This document shows, one piece after another, positions 17,611 through 24,667 of a stretch of DNA of 42,006 bases. The position numbers and the translations under genes are program-made. Source of the stretch: JBDRZD01 sp964623395 (GTDB taxonomy: Bacteria; Hydrothermota; Hydrothermia; Hydrothermales; Hydrothermaceae); NCBI GenBank assembly GCA_964623395.1, contig CAZUSI010000002.1, positions 1 to 42,006 of the forward strand. Direction: 5' to 3'. The notes beneath the pieces are model-generated. The model searched no databases. It was not told the origin of the DNA and saw only the letters and a list, made by a program, of their open reading frames with translations. Each line of letters begins with the position of its first letter. The stretch's first letter is position 1.

Positions 17611-18168
17611 ATGGGAAATATATTATCTTTTTTTATTGGATATTTTTCAGGTTCTTTCCCATCCGCTTATGTTTTAGGAAAAATTTTCAAAAATTTTGAT
17701 ATGACTCAGGTTGGAAATGGAAGAATAGGGGCTTCTTTTTCATTTAAATATTTGGGTAAAACTATTGGCATTGTTGTTGGAATTTTGGATTTCATCAAGG
17801 GTTTTTTACCCTTACTTATCCTTTCAAAAATTGGATTTGAAAAACTCTCCCTTTTATTTTGTGCAATAGGATTAATGTTAGGACACAATTGGAGCATATT
17901 CATTGGATTTAAAGGTGGGCTCGGTGCAATGATTATGTATAGTATATTTTTATATTTTTATCCTTTTGAATTAATACTATTTCTTTTCTTTGGTAGCATT
18001 TTTTATATTTTAACAAAAAATACTTATTATTCCACATTTTTTATAATATCAGGTATTTCTTTCTTATCTATTTTTACAAAAAAAGATTTTTATTTTTTTA
18101 TTTTGCCCTTAATTCTTTTTTCAATAATGAGTTTTAAAAAAAGGAAAATAAAAGAATTGAATGCCTAA
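17611..18168 (+). CDS. Diverged PlsY-family (glycerol-3-phosphate acyltransferase) protein
   Basis: A 185-residue membrane protein aligned to PlsY, which acylates glycerol-3-phosphate from acyl-phosphate. The framework is clear: GSFPSAYVLGKIF (14-26), VGNGRIGASFSFKYLG (34-49), DFIKG (60-64) and GHNWSIFIGFKGGLGA (91-106). The functional words are altered. The canonical DIR before motif 2 reads DMT (Arg replaced by Thr at 32), GSGNxGATN reads GNGRIGASF (35-43), and GGKG reads GGLG (Lys replaced by Leu at 104). These are the positions that line the active site in PlsY, so either the enzyme uses another substrate or it is catalytically dead. Neighbours are a flippase-like gene and a radical SAM gene. 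A true PlsY may exist elsewhere in the genome. Confidence 0.8.
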   Translation: MGNILSFFIGYFSGSFPSAYVLGKIFKNFDMTQVGNGRIGASFSFKYLGKTIGIVVGILDFIKGFLPLLILSKIGFEKLSLLFCAIGLMLGHNWSIFIGFKGGLGAMIMYSIFLYFYPFELILFLFFGSIFYILTKNTYYSTFFIISGISFLSIFTKKDFYFFILPLILFSIMSFKKRKIKELNA

Positions 18169-19516
18169 AAGGATTCTTTTAATTAATCCTTATGTTCATG
18201 ATTTTTCCTTATATGATTTTTGGATTAAACCCCTTACCCTTTTATACCTTTCAAAATATTTAAAAAATTATGGATTTGAAATAGATTTTTTAGACCTTCT
18301 TGATTTTAAAATTAAATATAAAAAATATGGAACAGGAAAAATTTATTCTGAAATAATAGAAAAACCAAAATTTTTTAAAGATATACCAAGAAACTATAAA
18401 AGATACGGAATGCCCTTAGAGATTTTTAAAAGGAAGATTGATGAAATTCCAAAACCAGATTTAATTTTGATGACCTCTTTTATGAGTTATTGGTATCCTG
18501 GTGTTTTTGAAACAATAAAAATTTTAAAGGAAAAATTTAAAGATACTAAGCTCGTTCTTGGTGGAATATATGTGAATCTATGTTATGAGCATGCCCTTTT
18601 AAATTCAGGTGCTGATTTTTTAATAAAATTTTATGAATTTGAAAAAGTTTTTGAAATAATTGAAAATTTAACTTCTATAAAAGTTGAAAAGAAAAGTTTT
18701 GAAGATATATTTTTAAAGGATTTTCCCGATTATTCTCTTTATAAAAATTTAAATTCATGTGCAATTTTAACATCAATTGGATGTCCCTTTAAATGTTTAT
18801 ATTGTATTTCTCCAATTTTATATAAAAAATTTATAAGAAGAAGTCCTGAAAAAGTTTTTGAGGAAATAAAAATTTATAAAAATATGGGGATTAAAGATAT
18901 TGCCTTTTACGATGATGCCCTTTTATTTAATTATAAAGAAGGCTTTGAAGAATTTTTAGATAGAGTTATAAAAGAAGAAATTGATATAAATTTTCATACT
19001 CCAAATGGAATTCATGCAAGAGAAATTGATGAAAATATAGCACTTAAACTTAAAAGGGCAAATTTTAAAACAATAAGAATAGGGTTTGAGAGTATAAATG
19101 ATGAAAGGTTAAAAAATGATTTTAGTTTTAAGTCAAATAAAGAGATATTTTTAAGGGCGATAAAAAATTTAAAAAAAGCAGGATTTTTTGATATTGGTGC
19201 ATATGTTATAATAGGTATTTATGATCAAGGTATTGAGGAGATAATAGATAGTTATGCATTTTTATATGAAAATGAAATAAAGATATATCCAGCACTCTTT
19301 TCACCAGTTCCTGGAACTCCTTATTATTATAAATGGCTTGAAAGGAAAAATTTAAGAGATCCAATATTTACAAACAAATCAATTTATCCTGATAAGCCTG
19401 ATGAAATTTCCTTTGAAAAATATGAAAGGATAAAAGATTTTGCAAAGATATTGAATAGAAAAATAAAAGAAAAAATAAATGTTTATAAAGAGGCAAAAGA
19501 ATTTTTAAAAGATTAA
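18161..19516 (+). CDS. B12-binding-domain radical SAM protein
   Basis: A 451-residue radical SAM enzyme with an N-terminal Rossmann region like the cobalamin-binding domain (LINPYVHDF at the start, then LVLGGIYVNLCYEHAL near 131-146) and a central radical SAM barrel. The [4Fe-4S] cysteines are C208, C212 and C215 in GCPFKCLYC, the CX3CX2C pattern. The barrel continues with FYDDALLF and RIGFESIND, typical of B12-type radical SAM proteins. The B12-binding region lacks an evident DxHxxG signature, as in many relatives. Such enzymes perform methylations or rearrangements of lipids, cofactors and natural products. Here the gene overlaps the PlsY-like gene by 8 bases and converges on the secreted-protein gene with a 12-base overlap. 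The substrate is unknown; a lipid is suggested by the operon. Confidence 0.88.
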   Translation: MPKRILLINPYVHDFSLYDFWIKPLTLLYLSKYLKNYGFEIDFLDLLDFKIKYKKYGTGKIYSEIIEKPKFFKDIPRNYKRYGMPLEIFKRKIDEIPKPDLILMTSFMSYWYPGVFETIKILKEKFKDTKLVLGGIYVNLCYEHALLNSGADFLIKFYEFEKVFEIIENLTSIKVEKKSFEDIFLKDFPDYSLYKNLNSCAILTSIGCPFKCLYCISPILYKKFIRRSPEKVFEEIKIYKNMGIKDIAFYDDALLFNYKEGFEEFLDRVIKEEIDINFHTPNGIHAREIDENIALKLKRANFKTIRIGFESINDERLKNDFSFKSNKEIFLRAIKNLKKAGFFDIGAYVIIGIYDQGIEEIIDSYAFLYENEIKIYPALFSPVPGTPYYYKWLERKNLRDPIFTNKSIYPDKPDEISFEKYERIKDFAKILNRKIKEKINVYKEAKEFLKD

Positions 19517-20197
19517 AATTTTTAAATAAGAATTCTTATCTTTTTTAAAATATAATCCCTTTTTAAATTCTTTTACTTTTCTTCCGCTTATATCAAAAAA
19601 TTTATATTCTTCAAATCTTTTATTTTTAAAGGAAATTTTTTCCTCAGTATAAAGAGTTTTTATTTCAACCTTTAAATTGTCAATTCCAGGACCATAATTT
19701 TGTCCTCCATTATCAACATAATGGAACATAAATTGTATTGAATCAAAAGGCAAATAATTGGAAAGATTTAATGTTTTAACACCATTTCCAAGATTATAAA
19801 TGCTATCAATTTTAATATAATCACTCCATCCATTTTTAAATTTTCTCATTTTTATCCTTAAAACATCGTCAAAGTATAATGTATTAAATCCATAGGAATA
19901 AGTAAATCTTATTGAATCACTGTTTTGTATAAAAATTGAAGGTGATATTAAAATTTCATTCGCAGGTGGAGAAGAAGGACCTGCTTCATCATCATTATAA
20001 TAAGCATATTTTGTTCCATAACTTGGTGGAGGATAATAAAATCCCGGATTTCCTACATTCCATTTGTATCCATCATTGTTTCCATCAATTACTTGCCAAC
20101 CAATTGGAAGACCTTGTTCAAAATTTTCTTGATATACTATTTGCCATTCACCTTTTAAGATAAAAAAACTAAAAAATATTATTAACAAATTCCTCAT
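19505..20197 (-). CDS. Secreted protein with MAM/choice-of-anchor-J-like domain and T9SS-like tail
   Basis: About 230 residues starting at MRNLLIIFFSFFILKG, a signal peptide, followed directly by WQIVYQENFEQGLPIGWQ. That opening, with later EILISPSI and DDVLRIKM words, is typical of choice-of-anchor J / cleaved-adhesin domains, beta-sandwiches found on secreted adhesins and peptidases. The C-terminus, FFDISGRKVKEFKKGLYF followed by Lys/Ile-rich residues, resembles a T9SS type A sorting signal. I reject a TTG start at 20233: that TTGATT is the -35 box of a promoter whose TATAAT ends 6 bases before the ATG at 20197, and starting at the ATG leaves a normal signal peptide. It is a monocistronic gene between two plus-strand operons. 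Confidence 0.78.
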   Translation of the reverse strand: MRNLLIIFFSFFILKGEWQIVYQENFEQGLPIGWQVIDGNNDGYKWNVGNPGFYYPPPSYGTKYAYYNDDEAGPSSPPANEILISPSIFIQNSDSIRFTYSYGFNTLYFDDVLRIKMRKFKNGWSDYIKIDSIYNLGNGVKTLNLSNYLPFDSIQFMFHYVDNGGQNYGPGIDNLKVEIKTLYTEEKISFKNKRFEEYKFFDISGRKVKEFKKGLYFKKDKNSYLKILIF

Positions 20198-20203
20198 ACT
20201 AAA

Positions 20204-20233
20204 ATTATAAAGATTAAAACATTTTATAATCAA
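20204..20233 (-). promoter_or_regulatory. Leaderless-type promoter of the secreted-protein gene
   Basis: Minus strand TTGATT (20233-20228), 18-base spacer, TATAAT (20209-20204), then 6 bases to the ATG at 20197. The -35 box abuts that of the divergent promoter for proline dehydrogenase (20234-20239), so the two -35 elements are back to back. Confidence 0.62.
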
Positions 20234-20263
20234 TTGCCTTATTTATTTTTTTTAATTTATAAT
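20234..20263 (+). promoter_or_regulatory. Leaderless-type promoter of the proline dehydrogenase operon
   Basis: TTGCCT (20234-20239), 18-base spacer, TATAAT (20258-20263), then 6 bases to the ATG at 20270. Geometry is identical to the divergent partner and to the promoter at 28619-28648. The -35 box has four of six consensus bases. Confidence 0.6.
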
Positions 20264-20269
20264 TAAACT

Positions 20270-21190
20270 ATGAAAAGTTTTTTCATTTTCCTTTCAAAGA
20301 AGAAATTTCTTAAAAATTTTATTGAGAAATTTCCACCTTCTAAAAAACTTGTCCAAAGATTTATATCTGGTGAAAGTTTTGAAGATGCTTTAAGAGTAAT
20401 AAAAAAACTCAATTCTCTTAATATAATGGCAACAGTTGATTATCTTGGTGAAAATGTTCAGAATGAAGATGATGCAATAAAATTTTCTTCCTATTATGTA
20501 GAAATTCTTGAAAAAATTAAAGAGGAAAATGTTAATTCTAATGTTTCAATAAAACTAACACAGATGGGACTTGATATTGGAGAAAAATTTTGCTATGAAA
20601 ATGTTAAAAAAATTGTGAAAAAGGCAAATGAAATTGAAAATTTTGTAAGAATTGATATGGAAAGTTCCTTATATACTCAAAGAACAATAGATATATATAA
20701 AAAATTAAGGGAAGAATTTCCTAAAAATGTTGGAATTGTTCTTCAAGCATATTTATACAGAACAGAAAAAGATTTAATAGAACTTTTTAAGGATTCCTTT
20801 TTAAATGTTAGAATATGTAAAGGTGCATATAAGGAGCCAAAAACTATTGCATTTCCAAAAAAAAGGGATGTTGATGAAAATTTCAAAAAAATTTTAAAAA
20901 TCTGTTTTGAAAATATAGATAGGGTTTATCCTGCAATTGCAACCCATGATGAAAAGATAATTGAATGGACAATTGATTATATTGATGAGAATAAAATTCC
21001 AAAAGAAAAATTTGAATTTCAAATGCTTTATGGGATAAGGCATGATTTACAAAGGAAACTTTCAGAGGAAGGATATAGGGTAAGGGTTTATATTCCCTTT
21101 GGTAAAGAGTGGTATCCTTATTTTATGAGGAGATTGGGTGAAAGACCTGCAAATCTTTTGTTCATTTTAAAAAATTTATTTAAGGGTTGA
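20270..21190 (+). CDS. Proline dehydrogenase
   Basis: A 306-residue single-domain proline dehydrogenase (FAD-dependent beta/alpha barrel), the first step of proline oxidation to pyrroline-5-carboxylate. Family landmarks are the VSIKLTQMGLD strand, VRIDMESS near the flavin, VRICKGAY, FQMLYGIR, and the C-terminal VRVYIPFGKEWYPYFMRR continuing to LGERPAN; the two arginines there bind the proline carboxylate. Length fits the stand-alone monofunctional type rather than PutA fusions. No P5C dehydrogenase is in the window. It heads an operon with a predicted leaderless start, and its stop overlaps the TTG start of the DUF58 gene, so it is tied to unrelated-looking genes. Confidence 0.94.
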   Translation: MKSFFIFLSKKKFLKNFIEKFPPSKKLVQRFISGESFEDALRVIKKLNSLNIMATVDYLGENVQNEDDAIKFSSYYVEILEKIKEENVNSNVSIKLTQMGLDIGEKFCYENVKKIVKKANEIENFVRIDMESSLYTQRTIDIYKKLREEFPKNVGIVLQAYLYRTEKDLIELFKDSFLNVRICKGAYKEPKTIAFPKKRDVDENFKKILKICFENIDRVYPAIATHDEKIIEWTIDYIDENKIPKEKFEFQMLYGIRHDLQRKLSEEGYRVRVYIPFGKEWYPYFMRRLGERPANLLFILKNLFKG

Positions 21191-22062
21191 TAGAAGAAGG
21201 TTTAATATCAAAGTTAAAAAGATTTGAATTTAAAGCAAAAAAAATAGTTGAAGGTTTTTTGCTGGGATTACATCCTTCTCCTTTTCATGGATATTCTTCC
21301 GAATTCAAGGAACACAGGGAATATTCTCCACTTGATGAGATAAAATATATTGATTGGAAATTATCAGGAAGAAGGGAAAAGATTTTTGTTAAAAAATTTG
21401 AGGAGGAAACAAATACAAAAGTTTATATATTGCTTGATGCTTCAAATTCAATGGATTATGGTAAACCTTTAAAAAAAATTGAATTTGCAAAGGATGTTTG
21501 TGCAATATTTTCTTACCTTTCTTTTTTGCAAAGGGATGCTCCAGGTTTATATGTTTTTTCAGATGATTTAAAAGAATTTTTTCCTCCAAGGGCAACAAAA
21601 AAACAAATAAATATTATATTTAAAACGCTTTTAAATTTAAAAACAGAAGGTAAAACAGAACCTCTAAAAATTTTTAAAGGACTTTCTGAAATAATAAAAA
21701 GAAGAGGAGTTATAATAATAGTTTCAGATTTTTTAAAAAAGAAAGAGGAATTTTTAAAGGGAATAAGGTATTTTAAAGCAAAAAAACACCTTGTAATTGT
21801 TTTTCAAATTCTTTCAAGGGATGAAATAGATTTTAAATGGAAGGGGGGAATTACTTTAAAAGATATGGAATATAAGATGGAGCATAAAATTTATGAAAGA
21901 GATGAGGCAAATTATTTTAAAAGGGAATTTTTAAATTATATAAAGGAGTTTGAAAATGAAGTTTTAAAATCAAAGATTTTTTTTACAAGATTTATAACTG
22001 ATGAAGATATTGAAAAGAATTTCTTAAATTTCCTTTTTAGATATAAGAAACATGGTTTTTAA
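21187..22062 (+). CDS. DUF58 domain-containing protein
   Basis: A 291-residue soluble DUF58 protein. The diagnostic block REYSPLDEIKYIDWKLSGR is at 44-62, preceded by HGYSSEFKEHREY. After it comes a von Willebrand A-like fold with ILLDASNSMD at 81-90, an incomplete metal-ion-dependent adhesion site. DUF58 proteins are normally encoded with a MoxR-type AAA+ ATPase and BatA/BatB-like membrane proteins, and the complex is thought to act in envelope stress or protein maturation. The BatA-like partner follows with an 11-base overlap, but no MoxR gene is in the window; the preceding gene is proline dehydrogenase. The TTG start at 21187 overlaps the upstream TGA (TTGA). Confidence 0.9.
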   Translation: MIEEGLISKLKRFEFKAKKIVEGFLLGLHPSPFHGYSSEFKEHREYSPLDEIKYIDWKLSGRREKIFVKKFEEETNTKVYILLDASNSMDYGKPLKKIEFAKDVCAIFSYLSFLQRDAPGLYVFSDDLKEFFPPRATKKQINIIFKTLLNLKTEGKTEPLKIFKGLSEIIKRRGVIIIVSDFLKKKEEFLKGIRYFKAKKHLVIVFQILSRDEIDFKWKGGITLKDMEYKMEHKIYERDEANYFKREFLNYIKEFENEVLKSKIFFTRFITDEDIEKNFLNFLFRYKKHGF

Positions 22063-23608
22063 AAATCCAATTTTTTTATATTTAATCCCCTTATCCTTAA
22101 TTCCCCTTCTTTTACATCTTTTTTTTATAAAATTTTTAAAGACACTTCCATTTCCCTATCTTGGTTTTTTGGAAAGAAAGGAAGATATAAGAAGAAAAAG
22201 AAGAAAAATAAAGGAGATTTTAATCCTTCTTTCAAGAATTTTATTCCTCTTTTTTCTTCTTTTGTTTTTTTCCTCACCTTTTTTAAAAAGAAAAATTTTT
22301 CCTGATATTTTAGTTAAAGATATTTCTGAAAGCACGCTTCTTTATAAAGATTTGATTGAAGAAAAATTCAATAAATTTTCAAAAATAACCGATAAAGTTT
22401 TCTATGAAAATTTTCTTGAAACTTCAAATAAAAAGGGAAATATATTTGTTATAACTGATGGTGATAAAAATTTTTTTAAAAAAATAAAAGAAAGTGAAGA
22501 AAATTTCTTTATATTTATTCCTTATGAAAAAAGGGATGATATAGGAATATATGAGGTAAAAATAGAAGATGAGAAAATCTTTGTTAAAATTTATTCAACA
22601 AAAGAAGTAAATGATGCAAGCTTAAAAATGATGTTTGATGAAAATTCCTTTTCTTTTCCTTTAAAAATCCATGAAGGATTAAATGAATATTTTTTCCCTT
22701 TGAAGATTAAAGATTTTGAATTTTTAAAACTCCAAGTTTTGCCCCTTGATTTTTTACAAGAAAACAATTTTTATTTTTTTTCAAAACCAAAATTTAAAAA
22801 ATTATATAAAATTTTTGGAAACCCTTCAAAATACCTTGAAAATCTCCTTTCTACATTAGGTTATAAAAAAATTGATGAAATATCTGATTCTGTTCTTTTT
22901 ATATTTTATGGAATTCCTAATGAAAGAGAAAGTATTCAAGTTCTTTTAAATTTTATAAATTATGAAAAGCCATGCATTTTATTTATTAATAGGGAAGGTT
23001 TTTTTAAAACTTTTTTAAAAAGGGATTTAAATTTAAAAATAGATGATGAAATTGTTTATTTTTCAAAAGTTTTTGACATAAAGGAAGGTAAGGGAATATT
23101 AAACTATAAGGGTGTAAATTATGTTTCTCTTTTTAAAAATGCTGTTTTATTTGGATTTTTACCAGAGCCCTCTTATACAGAAATTGTTTATTCACCTTCT
23201 TTTTTAAAAATATTTAAAATTGGAATTGAAAAGTTAAAATTCAATTTGCCCTATTCTCTAAATTTTAAAAAAGATACCTTTATTTATATTGATGGAGAAT
23301 ATAGAATATATGATTCTGGAAAAAATTTAATTTCAAAGGGCTTTGATAAAATTTCTTTTAAAAATTTAAATTATGGTAGTTATTTTTTAAAAAATAATAA
23401 GAAATTTTATTTGAATTTGAATTTTTCAAAAGAGGAATTTTTGATAGAAAAAATTGAAGAAAAAGAAATAAAAGATTTGTTAAAAAATTCAAAAATTTAT
23501 TCTCTTAATGAAATTGAAAAATTTTTACCAATTTCTTTAAGAAATTTTTTCCTTTTCCTTTCCCTTCTTTTTATTTTAATGGAAATTCTTTTTATAATTT
23601 TATTATAA
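22052..23608 (+). CDS. BatA N-terminal-domain membrane protein
   Basis: A 518-residue protein opening with the BatA/aerotolerance-regulator N-terminal domain: a hydrophobic helix (FLYLIPLSLIPLLLHLFF), the LPFPYLGFL word, a basic stretch (RRKRRKIKEI) and a second helix. A final transmembrane helix lies at the extreme C-terminus (about 500-518). The middle is a long predicted extracytoplasmic beta-rich region without a recognisable metal-site vWA domain, as in the BatA-N proteins that pair with DUF58. It overlaps the DUF58 gene by 11 bases and very likely forms a membrane complex with it. Lys, Phe and Ile are unusually abundant. Role in the cell is not established; envelope homeostasis is the family-level guess. 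Confidence 0.82.
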   Translation: MVFKNPIFLYLIPLSLIPLLLHLFFIKFLKTLPFPYLGFLERKEDIRRKRRKIKEILILLSRILFLFFLLLFFSSPFLKRKIFPDILVKDISESTLLYKDLIEEKFNKFSKITDKVFYENFLETSNKKGNIFVITDGDKNFFKKIKESEENFFIFIPYEKRDDIGIYEVKIEDEKIFVKIYSTKEVNDASLKMMFDENSFSFPLKIHEGLNEYFFPLKIKDFEFLKLQVLPLDFLQENNFYFFSKPKFKKLYKIFGNPSKYLENLLSTLGYKKIDEISDSVLFIFYGIPNERESIQVLLNFINYEKPCILFINREGFFKTFLKRDLNLKIDDEIVYFSKVFDIKEGKGILNYKGVNYVSLFKNAVLFGFLPEPSYTEIVYSPSFLKIFKIGIEKLKFNLPYSLNFKKDTFIYIDGEYRIYDSGKNLISKGFDKISFKNLNYGSYFLKNNKKFYLNLNFSKEEFLIEKIEEKEIKDLLKNSKIYSLNEIEKFLPISLRNFFLFLSLLFILMEILFIILL

Positions 23609-23609
23609 T
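23580..23609 (+). promoter_or_regulatory. Weak candidate promoter before cheB
   Basis: TGGAAA (23580-23585), 18-base spacer, TATAAT (23604-23609), then 11 bases to the ATG at 23621 with no Shine-Dalgarno site. It lies over the end of the BatA-like gene. The -35 matches four of six bases and TATAAT-like words are frequent here, so this is tentative. Confidence 0.33.
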
Positions 23610-23620
23610 AAAACATTAAA

Positions 23621-24667
23621 ATGAAAAGGAAAATTAAAGTATTAATAGTTGATGATTCCTTTCTTATGAGAAAATTGATTAAGGAAATTCTTGAAGAAGA
23701 CCCTGAAATTAAAGTTGTTGGTATGGCAAAGGATGGTTTTGAAGCAATTAAACTGATTAAAAATCTTGAACCAGATGTTATAACTCTTGATTATGAAATG
23801 CCAGAGATGAATGGAATTGAACTCCTTGAAAAAATAATGAAATATAAACCAACTCCATGTATTATGGTTTCTGCTTATACAAAGGAAGGAGCAGAAATAA
23901 CACTTGAAGCGCTTTCCCGCGGTGCCTTTGATTTTGTCCCAAAACCTTCTGGGCAACTTTCTCTTGATATAATAAAGGTAAAAAATGAATTGATAGGTAA
24001 AGTGAAGGCAGCAAAAGATGCAAATATAAAGAATTTTAGACCAAAAGAAGAGGATTTTGAAAGATTTAAAAAGAGGGGTATTTTAGGTATTTCTTGTGTT
24101 GGAATTGCATCTTCAACAGGTGGAACAGTTTTAATTGAATATATAATAAAAAATTTGCCGGATGATATTGGCGTTCCATTTTTTATAGTTCAACATATGC
24201 CACCTTTGTTTACAAAAAAATTTGCTGAAAGAATAAGAGAGATAACTGGTAAAAATGTTAAGGAAACAGAAAATAATGAAGAAGTAAAGCCAAATACCTT
24301 TTACATTGCAAAGGGTGGTGTTCATGTTTTTTTAGAAAAAAGAGGCAATTCCGTTTATTTAGTTCATAAGGAGGATTTGCCACCAAGAAATGGTGTTAAA
24401 CCATCTGCTGATTATCTTTTTGAATCAATAGCAGAGATTTATGAGGGAAAAAGCTGTGCAGTAATTTTAACAGGGATGGGAAAGGATGGGGTTGAAGGTG
24501 CAAAGGAAATAAAGAAAAAAGGGGGGAAAGTTTTTGTTCAGAATAAAGAAACATGCCTTATTTTTGGTATGCCAAAAAATGCAATAAAGGAAAAGATAGT
24601 TGATAAGGTTCTTTCCCCTGGTGAAATTGTTGAAAATATTTTAAATTTAAGGAGGAATTATGTTTGA
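23621..24667 (+). CDS. cheB: Chemotaxis protein-glutamate methylesterase CheB
   Basis: A 348-residue protein with a receiver domain (1-about 120; acidic pair D11/D12, phospho-acceptor D57 in ITLDYEMP, K104 in VPKP) joined to a CheB methylesterase domain. The esterase triad known from Salmonella is intact: S161 in ASSTGG, H188 in IVQHMPP and D285 in GMGKDGVEGA. CheB demethylates (and deamidates) receptor glutamates during adaptation. No CheR, CheA, CheW or receptor gene is present in the window, and the gene sits between envelope and iron-sulfur genes, so it is either an orphan of a dispersed chemotaxis system or serves another signalling route. It overlaps sufS by 8 bases. Confidence 0.94.
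   Translation: MKRKIKVLIVDDSFLMRKLIKEILEEDPEIKVVGMAKDGFEAIKLIKNLEPDVITLDYEMPEMNGIELLEKIMKYKPTPCIMVSAYTKEGAEITLEALSRGAFDFVPKPSGQLSLDIIKVKNELIGKVKAAKDANIKNFRPKEEDFERFKKRGILGISCVGIASSTGGTVLIEYIIKNLPDDIGVPFFIVQHMPPLFTKKFAERIREITGKNVKETENNEEVKPNTFYIAKGGVHVFLEKRGNSVYLVHKEDLPPRNGVKPSADYLFESIAEIYEGKSCAVILTGMGKDGVEGAKEIKKKGGKVFVQNKETCLIFGMPKNAIKEKIVDKVLSPGEIVENILNLRRNYV

Noticed and set aside
20198..20233. TTG start at 20233 for the secreted protein.
   Set aside because: The TTG is part of a -35 box, and the ATG at 20197 gives a normal signal peptide.
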